From assembly GCF_000379445.1 (NCBI RefSeq), contig NZ_KB902239.1:145-64144 (forward strand): a stretch of 64,000 nucleotides of DNA, written 5' to 3'. This DNA comes from Fangia hongkongensis FSC776 = DSM 21703. Lineage in GTDB: Bacteria > Pseudomonadota > Gammaproteobacteria > Francisellales > Francisellaceae. A program made the translations under genes and the position numbers. The notes under the pieces were generated by a model that saw only the letters and a program-made list of their open reading frames with translations, made no database searches and had not been told where the DNA came from. How positions within the stretch are numbered: position 1 is the stretch's first letter; each line of letters starts with the position of its first letter. Of the stretch, positions 55,707-63,631 are shown one piece after another.

Positions 55707-56495
55707 ATGACAAGTGTCAGTGAGCTAGAGGATATAGCTTTAGCAAGATACATTGAGGTTGATTATTTATTATTATCTTCAAATGTGACAGATACACAAA
55801 GAAAGACAAATACATCAGGGCACCTTCTGTATGTCGATACAGGGCAGATGATTATTACCGTTGAGGGTAAGCTGTCAGTGCTTTGTCAGGGGATGGCGAT
55901 ATGGCTACCTGATAATATATGTTATCAGCTTTCCTCAGTACACCATTGTCAGTACTATTTTGTACAGATGCTGTCAAATTTCACTTGGAAGTTGCCTAAA
56001 AAAATCAAACTTATGAATGCATCAAACTTACTTGAAGTATTGATAAAACGGCTGATTGCACATAAAGGTGAGCTATTTGACAAGGTGCATGAAAGCTTCT
56101 TTTTGTTAATGATTCAAGAGGTAAATGGAAGTGTTACTTTAAAGTATCATTTGCCGTATTGTTTGCACCCCAAAATTCAAAAGCTAACCGAGTATATTCT
56201 AAGCTTTGAAGATAGAAACTTCTCTTTGGAAGAAGCGGCAAAGTATTTAGCGGTTAGTAGTCGAACGTTAACACGCATATTCAAAACAGAATTCGGCTAT
56301 GGCTATGGGAAGTGGTATCAGCAGCTAAAGTTGATAAGAGCGATTGGGATGCTACAACAAAATAAATCAGTTACCACCGCAGCTTACTCACTAAATTATA
56401 ATAGCGACTCTGCGTTTATAAGAATGTTTAAACGATTAACTGGAGAGACTCCCGCAAAATTTTTGGCGCATATGAAACTGGAGTCAGGGAAGTAA
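55707..56495 (+). CDS. AraC-family transcriptional regulator
   Basis: A 262-residue protein. An N-terminal cupin-like segment (LLYVDTGQMIITVEGKL) precedes a C-terminal AraC DNA-binding domain. The first helix-turn-helix is LEEAAKYLAVSSRTLTRIFK and the second NYNSDSAFIRMFKRLTGETP. GGGAGAGAT precedes the ATG. It is between the MACPF-like pair and the 712-residue secreted protein. An inverted repeat at 55663-55693 and a shared 10-mer suggest it regulates itself and its neighbours. Confidence 0.9.
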   Translation: MTSVSELEDIALARYIEVDYLLLSSNVTDTQRKTNTSGHLLYVDTGQMIITVEGKLSVLCQGMAIWLPDNICYQLSSVHHCQYYFVQMLSNFTWKLPKKIKLMNASNLLEVLIKRLIAHKGELFDKVHESFFLLMIQEVNGSVTLKYHLPYCLHPKIQKLTEYILSFEDRNFSLEEAAKYLAVSSRTLTRIFKTEFGYGYGKWYQQLKLIRAIGMLQQNKSVTTAAYSLNYNSDSAFIRMFKRLTGETPAKFLAHMKLESGK

Positions 56496-56524
56496 TTCGT
56501 ATTTTTCTCAGAGGGGTTAACACG

Positions 56525-56534
56525 CATTAAGTGT
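56525..56534. promoter_or_regulatory. 10-bp element shared with the AraC-gene upstream region
   Basis: GCATTAAGTG is the exact reverse complement of CACTTAATGC at 55673-55682, and is itself inside a short inverted repeat (AACAC/GTGTT). It lies 172 bp before the 712-residue secreted protein gene. Confidence 0.45.
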
Positions 56535-56705
56535 TTCTACACATTTATTACACATTTTTCATTGATATTGAGAAGTTGAGAATGCCGGAAGAGTAGACAT
56601 GGAGTTGTTTCAAGGGGGCTTTATGCAGCAATCCTCTTATTCTATTTTACGAGTATTCTTGTTTGTTATTTTTTGTTCAACAAATAAGAGTAAAAGGGAA
56701 ATAAT

Positions 56706-58844
56706 ATGAAAGTTCTTTCATTATTGGTATCAGCATCATTAGCATCCATTTCACTGCCACTAATGGCAAGTGATGCTGTAGACAATGCGACTGAAATAAA
56801 GGTGCAAAACTCGCTTAATCAGTTATGCTCAAGCATCACGAGTACTACCGGCAAAGAGGTTAAGAGAGATACACTTGGCAATTATATTCTCACAGCAGGT
56901 GAGCATGCAGTAAATAACTATCTTTGTACTGTCTCTGAGAATAAGGCTTCAGATAAGCTGTATATTTATCAGATAGAACAGCATAAGGCAAATTGGTATG
57001 CTTCTTCTGACTATCAAGGTCATGATAACTGGAAAAAGAACCTGCAAGCAAATCAAAAAGCGCTTGATATTTCCAAATTTATCGACAGTAATAATTGGCT
57101 GGCGCTTAGTAATAAAGAGGGTGTCATTCGTCTAGGGTTTAAGACAAATGTACAAAGACAAAACCGCTATGCAATTAAAGTACATAACAATACCGCTGAA
57201 AACTTTAAAAATTGCCAGATAAAGCTAAATGATAAAGAGCTCTCATTTGCGGAGCTTCTACCAAAGCATGTGACAAACTTGTCAGTTGAATATGATGAAA
57301 ATGTAAATTTGATCAAGTTAAGCTGTGATGTTAATAGTAAAGAGCTTGATATTTTTATAACAGGTGGCAGTAAACATGATCGCGAGTATAAATGGGCTAA
57401 GAACTTTGCCAAAACACACTATTATACGCTTCATAAGGAAAGTCATAGCACACCAAAAGGGCAGCTATATGATATAAATGTAAATGTATATCAAAAAAAT
57501 ACATCGAAAGCTAACTTGCTTATGCAAAAATCATCAGCGCCTTATTTTACTGATATGACTAATATAATTCAGCTTCTACCAGGCGGCGGCACAATCACTG
57601 AAATGTTTAATGGTGGCTATTCACTTTTTAGGATACTAACAGGGCAAAGTGTATCGCCGTTTAATAGTATCGTGACAAACTTGACTAATAAAATTAATGA
57701 AATTCTCAATGAGCGAGATTTAGCAACACAAAAAGCGAATGTACAGGCAAGCATAAATGGTAATAGAACAAAGCTTGATGCCCTAGAACGAGCAAGCACT
57801 GATATGCAAAAAGTTCATTTTCTAGTTAATGATAATGGCTATCTGGATTTTCTGAGTAATCAGTTAGATTTGACAGTATCAGGGACTTTAGAGAATGCAA
57901 ATTCTCAAATTATTAAACTATGGAGTACACCATGGAGTGAAGGCAGATATTTAAAATCTATTTTAAAAGCACAAATTGCACTCGTTGCGCAGAAGCTCTT
58001 TTTATACAAAATGAAGATATTAAATTTGGCCTACGTTTCTAAATATTATAAAGCACAACATGACAGTACAAATCTTGAAACATATAGCTGTGATTATAAG
58101 AGTGCCGTTGACTCTCTTGATAGCTATATTGATGATACAACAAGTGGTTTAGCGTCCGTTATCAACCGAGTTAATGCATATATTGGGCATAGAACAGCCA
58201 ATGGCACAATTTATGTGAATAGTACAGATGGTGGAGGCGATTTTACCGTTTCTTATGTTGACTGGGGTGCGAGTATAAGAGGTGCTCAAACTTTCTGGCT
58301 GTTTGGTGATACGTGGAAGTTGTATGATGCAATGGATAATGATAAGAAATTCTGGTCTACTGATTACTTTGCAAGCTACTCTCTTGCAGATAAACAGCAA
58401 GATGTCAGAAATAGAATGTCCCGTTTTCGAAGTGATAATCAGCAATATTGGGTGAGTGAGTTGCAGGAAATGAAGCGACAGTTGGAAAGCTACAAGCAGC
58501 TTGCTCAAGAACTGATTGATAAAACACGAGATAATATCCGTGGGAATAGATATTGTGGTGTAACACCGGTTACCTATAGTTGTACCTTCAGTCCCGGTAT
58601 TGGAATTATGGGTGTCTATCAGAATGTCAGTTGTACCCCAGTGTATAATGGACAGTCTCTCTTTACAGAAGGCTCCGGATGTTTTTTCCATGACTGGAGT
58701 GAAATTGGAGCTAGTGGAAAAGACTTAGTATGCTTATATGCCAATAGTGGGCCTCTATATAAAAAATATGGGCAAACATTACAGTCTAATCTAGTGAATT
58801 GTTCAACCGATAGCGGTGCGCCAGTTTGTACTGTTGAACTGTAG
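56706..58844 (+). CDS. large secreted protein with possible helical pore-forming core
   Basis: A 712-residue protein with a signal peptide (cleavage LMAS/DAVDN, residue about 22). Residues 30-275 look beta-rich. Residues 286-316 are hydrophobic and glycine-rich (IIQLLPGGGTITEMFNGGYS). Next come amphipathic helices 318-360 and a hydrophobic helix 415-440 (LKSILKAQIALVAQKLFLYK). The order recalls the helical domain of insecticidal delta-endotoxins, but the similarity is only of pattern. The last 100 residues are Cys-rich (7 or more Cys). AAAAGGGAAATAAT precedes the ATG. I do not recognise a family. Confidence 0.6.
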   Translation: MKVLSLLVSASLASISLPLMASDAVDNATEIKVQNSLNQLCSSITSTTGKEVKRDTLGNYILTAGEHAVNNYLCTVSENKASDKLYIYQIEQHKANWYASSDYQGHDNWKKNLQANQKALDISKFIDSNNWLALSNKEGVIRLGFKTNVQRQNRYAIKVHNNTAENFKNCQIKLNDKELSFAELLPKHVTNLSVEYDENVNLIKLSCDVNSKELDIFITGGSKHDREYKWAKNFAKTHYYTLHKESHSTPKGQLYDINVNVYQKNTSKANLLMQKSSAPYFTDMTNIIQLLPGGGTITEMFNGGYSLFRILTGQSVSPFNSIVTNLTNKINEILNERDLATQKANVQASINGNRTKLDALERASTDMQKVHFLVNDNGYLDFLSNQLDLTVSGTLENANSQIIKLWSTPWSEGRYLKSILKAQIALVAQKLFLYKMKILNLAYVSKYYKAQHDSTNLETYSCDYKSAVDSLDSYIDDTTSGLASVINRVNAYIGHRTANGTIYVNSTDGGGDFTVSYVDWGASIRGAQTFWLFGDTWKLYDAMDNDKKFWSTDYFASYSLADKQQDVRNRMSRFRSDNQQYWVSELQEMKRQLESYKQLAQELIDKTRDNIRGNRYCGVTPVTYSCTFSPGIGIMGVYQNVSCTPVYNGQSLFTEGSGCFFHDWSEIGASGKDLVCLYANSGPLYKKYGQTLQSNLVNCSTDSGAPVCTVEL

Positions 58845-58881
58845 TGCTATAGCGTTAAATCTGCATCTATATACTCATAAT

Positions 58882-58924
58882 AGACTTTGCATCTTTATAC
58901 AGGCGTTGTGATTATGCAAAGTCT
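58882..58924. repeat. 11-bp inverted repeat before the second TadG-like gene
   Basis: AGACTTTGCAT (58882-58892) pairs perfectly with ATGCAAAGTCT (58914-58924) around a 21-nt loop. It lies 38 bases after the upstream stop codon. No T-run follows. It could be a transcript-end hairpin or an operator. Confidence 0.55.
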
Positions 58925-59007
58925 TCAGATTGATCACCATGATAGAAATGTTTGAGATAAATGAATCATGGTGGTCATCTAAATGGAAAAAGAATAAAAG
59001 AGGGATA

Positions 59008-60540
59008 ATGAACTTTCATAAACTAAAATCTATATTCAAAGATCAATCCGGTGCATACACAATTATGACGGCATTGATGCTGCCGGTTATTTTGTTATTT
59101 ATGGGGCTTGCTATGGGGATGCTATCTCTTTTAAATAGCAAATCTCGCCTGTCTGATGCCAGTGAAGCTGCTGCATTTGCCATGGCGAAGGAAAATCATA
59201 AAGCTGATGATGATAAAAATCATGCCATTACGCAATCTGTCTATCAGTTTTACTTTCCTCACTTAAGTAATATTGGCGTAGATGAAGATGATAATACCCA
59301 TACATTTAAAACAACGCATGTGGAAAAAAATCATACGACTCCACCCAATAGCGCCATTATAAAATATCCAGATAAAAACTACAGCTGTACATTAACAGAA
59401 GGCTATTATCAAGGCAGTGTTCATCACTATCGTGCTTCAGCTACAGATTTTAAAATAGCTTCGTTTGCTGGGAATTTGTTTGGCAATATTGGATTTAAAG
59501 CAATAGAGACAGTGGTTGGTACCGCTTTGGCGAAAACAGGTGGAAGCTATATTTCAGCAAGTGAAAGCTGTGTGTGTGATGTGGGGTTTATAGGTGTGCC
59601 ACCTAATTGTATTCAAAAACCACATCCAGCATTAAGTAGTATCTCAGTTTCATTTGTTTTGGATTCAAGTAGTTCGGTGAGAAAAAGTTTTCCCTATGAA
59701 ATTGACATGATTAAAACACTTGCAAATAGGCTTAGAAATACAATTGATCGAAATGCACGAATTAATTTTCATGTGTTAAGTTTTAATACACGGTTTAAAG
59801 ACAGTGAGGGCACAGCTTATAGAACCTTAATTAAGAATATACAAAAAGTCATTGATAAAGAGCACTATTTAGAAGATGGTATTTTTACTTCAATGGGAAT
59901 TTTGTCATGGCTTTCGCCTATGCCAAAAGCAAGTAAGGTGCGTAATATTTTAGATGATGGCGAATATCAGCAGTTTCTATCCTCACTTGATAATATTACC
60001 TATCATGGTGGTGACACAGGTATGTCAGCGCCTTATTTATACTCAATTCAAAAGCTGTATTATACAAAAGACACTAACCACAAAACGGTGAATAATCTAT
60101 CCATTATCATGACAGATGGCTACCCAACCATCAGAAGGCCAGAAGATCATGACTATCAAATTAATACGTTAGATAAAGCATGGTTTTGTAATACAATTAG
60201 CGATCAGTTTCGACAAGATGGTAGAGAGTTCACTTCAATGCTATTTTTGATTCCAGGACAAAATGGTGCCAATGATTTTCCAAATAAGGATTTCATGAAA
60301 AACTGCTTTAGCAGTGATAGACGTTTTTATAATGAAACACTCAATCCAGAAGATATTGAAAGCTTTGTGAAAAGCATGTATCAAAGTATTCAAAAAGTGC
60401 TACAAAGTGAGTCTGGGACCGGGTTAACTGGAGGTGGAAACAATAACAAGCCAATAATAACGGGTGGCGTGAGAACAGCCAATAGCACACCGCGATTGAT
60501 CTATCGTTGGGATACAAGCGAAATTGACCTGCCAAATTAA
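59008..60540 (+). CDS. TadG-like pilus protein with vWA domain (copy 2)
   Basis: A 510-residue paralogue of the protein at 33776-35353. The prepilin-like N terminus is SG/AYTIMTALMLPVILL (no Glu at +5). The shared segment is LSDASEAAAFAMAKEN. The half EGF-like motif is CVCDVGFIGVPPNC. The vWA MIDAS signature DSSSS and TDGY follow, and the tail is LIYRWDTSEIDLPN. The ATG at 59008 follows GAGGG closely; an upstream frame from 58930 adds a charged leader without evident function. It is isolated from the pilus operon by about 23 kb. It may be an alternative pilus-tip component. Confidence 0.8.
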   Translation: MNFHKLKSIFKDQSGAYTIMTALMLPVILLFMGLAMGMLSLLNSKSRLSDASEAAAFAMAKENHKADDDKNHAITQSVYQFYFPHLSNIGVDEDDNTHTFKTTHVEKNHTTPPNSAIIKYPDKNYSCTLTEGYYQGSVHHYRASATDFKIASFAGNLFGNIGFKAIETVVGTALAKTGGSYISASESCVCDVGFIGVPPNCIQKPHPALSSISVSFVLDSSSSVRKSFPYEIDMIKTLANRLRNTIDRNARINFHVLSFNTRFKDSEGTAYRTLIKNIQKVIDKEHYLEDGIFTSMGILSWLSPMPKASKVRNILDDGEYQQFLSSLDNITYHGGDTGMSAPYLYSIQKLYYTKDTNHKTVNNLSIIMTDGYPTIRRPEDHDYQINTLDKAWFCNTISDQFRQDGREFTSMLFLIPGQNGANDFPNKDFMKNCFSSDRRFYNETLNPEDIESFVKSMYQSIQKVLQSESGTGLTGGGNNNKPIITGGVRTANSTPRLIYRWDTSEIDLPN

Positions 60541-60611
60541 GCTTTATGGTTGTTATTTATCGCTTAACTCTCTAAAATCAACGGTATAACAAGCGATTTG
60601 AAGTGAGCATT

Positions 60612-60932
60612 ATGCCAAAGAATGTTATCAAAGAAATCAAAGATGTTTTACAAGCATCAGACAAGTTAAGTTATTCTCAAACAGAAAAACTCTTAGGGCT
60701 TTTAGATCAATTACAACAAGAATTAGAGAAGTTGCCTGAAGATCAAAAAGTGCAGGCACTCGAGATTGCCAAGCTGACAAAAAGTAAAATTGAGTTAAGT
60801 CGTTTGCAAGATCCGCAAGATACCGAGTTTAATGATTTGCAACAAGCGGTTGTTGAATATGAAGTGACTCATCCAAGGCTGACTCATACAGTACGTTCAA
60901 TTTGTAATTTTCTTATGAGCATTGGTGTATAA
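60612..60932 (+). CDS. DUF4404 family protein
   Basis: A 106-residue acidic, mostly helical protein with two coiled-coil-like helices and the family's C-terminal motif VVEYEVTHPRLTHTVRSICNFLMSIGV (read in two parts). The function is unknown. GAAGTGAG lies 4 bases before the ATG at 60612; an upstream in-frame GTG at 60603 would lie inside that ribosome site. Its stop overlaps the start region of the next gene. Confidence 0.75.
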   Translation: MPKNVIKEIKDVLQASDKLSYSQTEKLLGLLDQLQQELEKLPEDQKVQALEIAKLTKSKIELSRLQDPQDTEFNDLQQAVVEYEVTHPRLTHTVRSICNFLMSIGV

Positions 60933-61320
60933 ATTGTCACAAAGTACAAATATATTAGAGGCGCTTGGCATTGATGTTTGGCAATTATCTACAGCGCTTA
61001 AAGACAAATATCCACTAGATGATAATGACAAAAAGCGGCTTATTCACGTTATTTTAGCAAAGAATGAGGATCAAAATTGTATCAATCCGATGCTAAATGC
61101 CCTTTTTTTTGCCAGCGAGAAAAAAATATATTCACAAATCAGTACACTTGCACAAATAAACGTAGCATCTTCGGATATAGTCCTTTATGATAATCGATTA
61201 TCTTATGAAATAAACCATGACAAAAGTTATGCAATACCCGTGTCAGAACTTAACAAAGCTAAGATTAAAAAACAGGTGATGATGGATGTCTATGCCGTAT
61301 CAGATTTTGCCATTAAGTGA
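60922..61320 (+). CDS. holD: probable divergent DNA polymerase III psi subunit
   Basis: A 132-residue soluble protein. Three patches align with HolD of E. coli: the N-terminal LEALGIDVWQLSTA (compare LQQLGITQWSLRRP), the mid PMLNALFFASEKKIYSQ and the C-terminal IPVSELNKAKIKKQVMMDVY. It overlaps rimI, which follows holD in E. coli. HolD joins the clamp loader to SSB via HolC. The start is uncertain: TTG 60922, GTG 60925 and TTG 60934 are possible. Overall identity is low; the position is the stronger argument. Confidence 0.6.
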   Translation: MVYKLSQSTNILEALGIDVWQLSTALKDKYPLDDNDKKRLIHVILAKNEDQNCINPMLNALFFASEKKIYSQISTLAQINVASSDIVLYDNRLSYEINHDKSYAIPVSELNKAKIKKQVMMDVYAVSDFAIK

Positions 61321-61756
61321 ACATAATTTATCTAAAATTATGGAGATAGAGCGGGAGGTCTTTGAGTATCCATGGTCAGCATCACAAATGAAAGACAGCA
61401 TTTTATCGGCACATACTGAAGGCTGGGGATTGTTTGATCAAAATCAGAAATTGGTTGCTTTTATGGTTATTTCAGTGTTGTTTGATGAGGCTGAAATTAT
61501 TAACTTTGCAGTGAGAAAGTCTCAGCAGCACCAAGGGTTTGGTCAAAAGCTTTTGGCGTATTTATTAAATCATCTATCTTATAAAGGTATTGAAAAGTTA
61601 TTCTTGGAAGTAAGAATCACCAACACCCCTGCAGTATCAATTTACCAGAAATATGGATTTCAACAAATTTCAGTGCGCAAAAATTACTACCGCGTCGGTG
61701 ATAGTTATGAAGATGCTTTAGTGTTGCAGGCAGAGCTTCAACGAAAAGAAAGCTAA
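61286..61756 (+). CDS. rimI: ribosomal protein S18 alanine N-acetyltransferase
   Basis: A 156-residue GNAT enzyme that acetylates the N-terminal Ala of S18. The acetyl-CoA motif is QQHQGFGQKLL (Q-x-x-G-x-G), followed by LFLEVRITNTPAVSIYQKYGF and the C-terminal VRKNYYR that is typical of RimI. The segment IMEIEREVFEYPWSASQM marks the N terminus. It overlaps the HolD-like gene by 35 bases. Confidence 0.9.
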   Translation: MSMPYQILPLSEHNLSKIMEIEREVFEYPWSASQMKDSILSAHTEGWGLFDQNQKLVAFMVISVLFDEAEIINFAVRKSQQHQGFGQKLLAYLLNHLSYKGIEKLFLEVRITNTPAVSIYQKYGFQQISVRKNYYRVGDSYEDALVLQAELQRKES

Positions 61757-61816
61757 CTTTACACTCTTTTACATTATTTTCACAAAAGTTAATATTTGAA
61801 TCTTATCTTTCGGTAA

Positions 61817-61935
61817 TAATATGAATTATCCAAACAGCTCTACCAAGAGAGATCTCTGGAGATGTTTGAGTGAAGTAAGACAATCGTGGGGGAAGCAAGG
61901 CACCGGTATTTCGATATTGGTGCCTTTGCTGTTAT
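61817..61935 (+). ncRNA. candidate small RNA or leader with terminator-like hairpin
   Basis: A -10-like TAATAT (61817-61822) with TTGAAT 15 bp upstream could start a transcript of about 105 nt. The transcript would end in a 13-bp stem, AAGGCACCGGTAT (61897-61909) with ATATTGGTGCCTT (61914-61926), closed by a TTCG loop and followed by TGCTGTT. Two G-T wobbles are present. It lies before the GrpB-duplication gene, so a leader or terminator is an alternative. Confidence 0.4.
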
Positions 61936-61970
61936 AATTTTGTGATGACTTCCCTGTAGATAAAATAATA

Positions 61971-63044
61971 ATGGATGCAATCAAGGCTGCGAGAAAAGTT
62001 GAGCTTTTGCCACATGATGGAAATTGGAAGACTCTATTTGATCAAGAAGAAATTAGATTAAAAAAGATATTAGCAGATAACTTAATGGATTGTTATCACA
62101 TTGGCAGTACAGCAATTAATAACATATATGCCAAGCCAATTATTGATATTTTATGTGTTGTTAAAACAATTGCTCTCTTGGATAAAATGGATGAAGCGTT
62201 TATTAAACATGCGTATACCCCTATGGGGGAGTTTGGTATCACAGGGAGACGTTTTTATATTAAATCAAAAGAAAAAAGAACCCATCATCTGCATATTTTT
62301 CAGGAAGGAAACAGTGAGATTAAGCGCCATTTAGCATTTAGAGATTTTTTGAACCAACACCAAGAATATGCCAGAGGCTACTCACTGATAAAACTTAAAC
62401 TGGCCAAGATTTTCCCAAATGATATTGAAGGCTATATAAAAGGAAAAAATGCCTTTATTGAGTACATTGATTATCAAACGGGGAATGCGAAAAAGAGGCA
62501 ACTGCAAGCAAGTGACACTATTAGTATTCAAGCGTATGATCTGAAATGGCGTCAGTTAGCTAATGCTGAAATAGAGATAATAAAAAGTTACTGTCAGAGT
62601 TTAGATTATTATCGTATTCTGCACATTGGTAGCACCGCAGTGCCAGATTTAGCCAGTAAGCCGGTAATTGATATTTTTATTGTGCTTTATAATCTTAATG
62701 AAGGTAGCAAGTGGGTGAAAGCTTTGGCACATTTAGGCTATGTATTTTGGGAAGATAATCCAGATAAGTCACATCTAAGACTATTTAAAGGGATGCCACC
62801 ATTTGGCTCTGGCAGGACGCATCACTTACACATTGTGACAAAAGATAACGCTACTTGGGAACATCGAGTTGCCTTTAGAGATATTTTACGTAAAGATAAG
62901 CTGCAAATGAAAGCCTATCAAAAGCTAAAGCACCAGTTGGCTAAGCGATATAAGCACGATCGAGAACAGTACACTGAAAAGAAAGGTGAGTTTATCAAAG
63001 CGGTTTTAGCCGCTAATGGCTATGATAAGCCGGTGAATAGGTAG
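61971..63044 (+). CDS. tandem-duplicated GrpB (UPF0157) protein
   Basis: A 357-residue protein made of two GrpB-family domains in a row. Repeat 1 (about 10-170) has HIGSTA near 42, KPIIDI, THHLHI and FRDFL. Repeat 2 (about 185-350) has HIGSTAVPDLASKPVIDIF near 217, THHLHI and FRDIL. GrpB is a nucleotidyltransferase-like family related to the kinase-fused forms linked to CoaE, with unknown reaction. Both copies keep the conserved His and Asp, so both may be active. No strong ribosome site precedes the ATG. Confidence 0.88.
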   Translation: MDAIKAARKVELLPHDGNWKTLFDQEEIRLKKILADNLMDCYHIGSTAINNIYAKPIIDILCVVKTIALLDKMDEAFIKHAYTPMGEFGITGRRFYIKSKEKRTHHLHIFQEGNSEIKRHLAFRDFLNQHQEYARGYSLIKLKLAKIFPNDIEGYIKGKNAFIEYIDYQTGNAKKRQLQASDTISIQAYDLKWRQLANAEIEIIKSYCQSLDYYRILHIGSTAVPDLASKPVIDIFIVLYNLNEGSKWVKALAHLGYVFWEDNPDKSHLRLFKGMPPFGSGRTHHLHIVTKDNATWEHRVAFRDILRKDKLQMKAYQKLKHQLAKRYKHDREQYTEKKGEFIKAVLAANGYDKPVNR

Positions 63045-63078
63045 AAGGCTTTATTTATCAATAGCAAGAGGGATGTAT

Positions 63079-63624
63079 ATGGATCAAATCATTGAAACAA
63101 AAAGACTGATACTCAAAACTTGGGAAGCGCATGATATTGATCAAATGAGTAAAATTAATGCAGATCTACAAGTGATGGAGTATTATCCAAAAGCGCTTAC
63201 AAAAGATGAGACAGCAGCCATGATAGCGCGATTTCATCAATATTATTTGCAATTTGGCTACACCTTCTATCCGGTTATTTTAAAGGAGAGAAAGGAGTTA
63301 ATTGGTTTTACTGGTTTGTTAAAAGTGGATTATTTTAAGGCGCATTTCACTCCTTCGATTGAAATTGGCTGGAGAATAGCTTCAAAACACTGGGGCAATG
63401 GATATGCTCCTGAGGCAGCAAGTGCAGTATTTGAGCATGCTAAAGAGATGTTGCATATGAAGGGGCAGGAGATTGTGTCATTTACAGCAAAGGTCAATAA
63501 GAAATCGATACGCGTGATGGAAAAAATTGGTATGGAGCAGGATCTTAGTGGTGGATTCAATCATCCTAATGTTGATAAGCGTTCTTTTCTATCAGAGCAT
63601 GTACTATATCGAAAGCAGCTCTAA
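63079..63624 (+). CDS. GNAT acetyltransferase, RimJ/RimL-like
   Basis: A 181-residue enzyme. The start is IIETKRLILKTWEAHDIDQM, and the acetyl-CoA region is EIGWRIASKHWGNGYAPEAA, followed by SIRVMEKIGM, the usual RimJ/RimL (Acetyltransf_3) pattern. The ATG at 63079 follows AGAGGG with usable spacing; an in-frame ATG at 63073 abuts it. Substrate is not predictable; roles range from ribosomal protein acetylation to drug modification. Confidence 0.85.
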   Translation: MDQIIETKRLILKTWEAHDIDQMSKINADLQVMEYYPKALTKDETAAMIARFHQYYLQFGYTFYPVILKERKELIGFTGLLKVDYFKAHFTPSIEIGWRIASKHWGNGYAPEAASAVFEHAKEMLHMKGQEIVSFTAKVNKKSIRVMEKIGMEQDLSGGFNHPNVDKRSFLSEHVLYRKQL

Positions 63625-63631
63625 CATAGCA

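Noticed and set aside
58149-58691. 180-codon minus-strand frame opposite the 712-residue protein
   Set aside because: No ribosome site or domain was visible, and the plus-strand gene has signal peptide and ribosome site.
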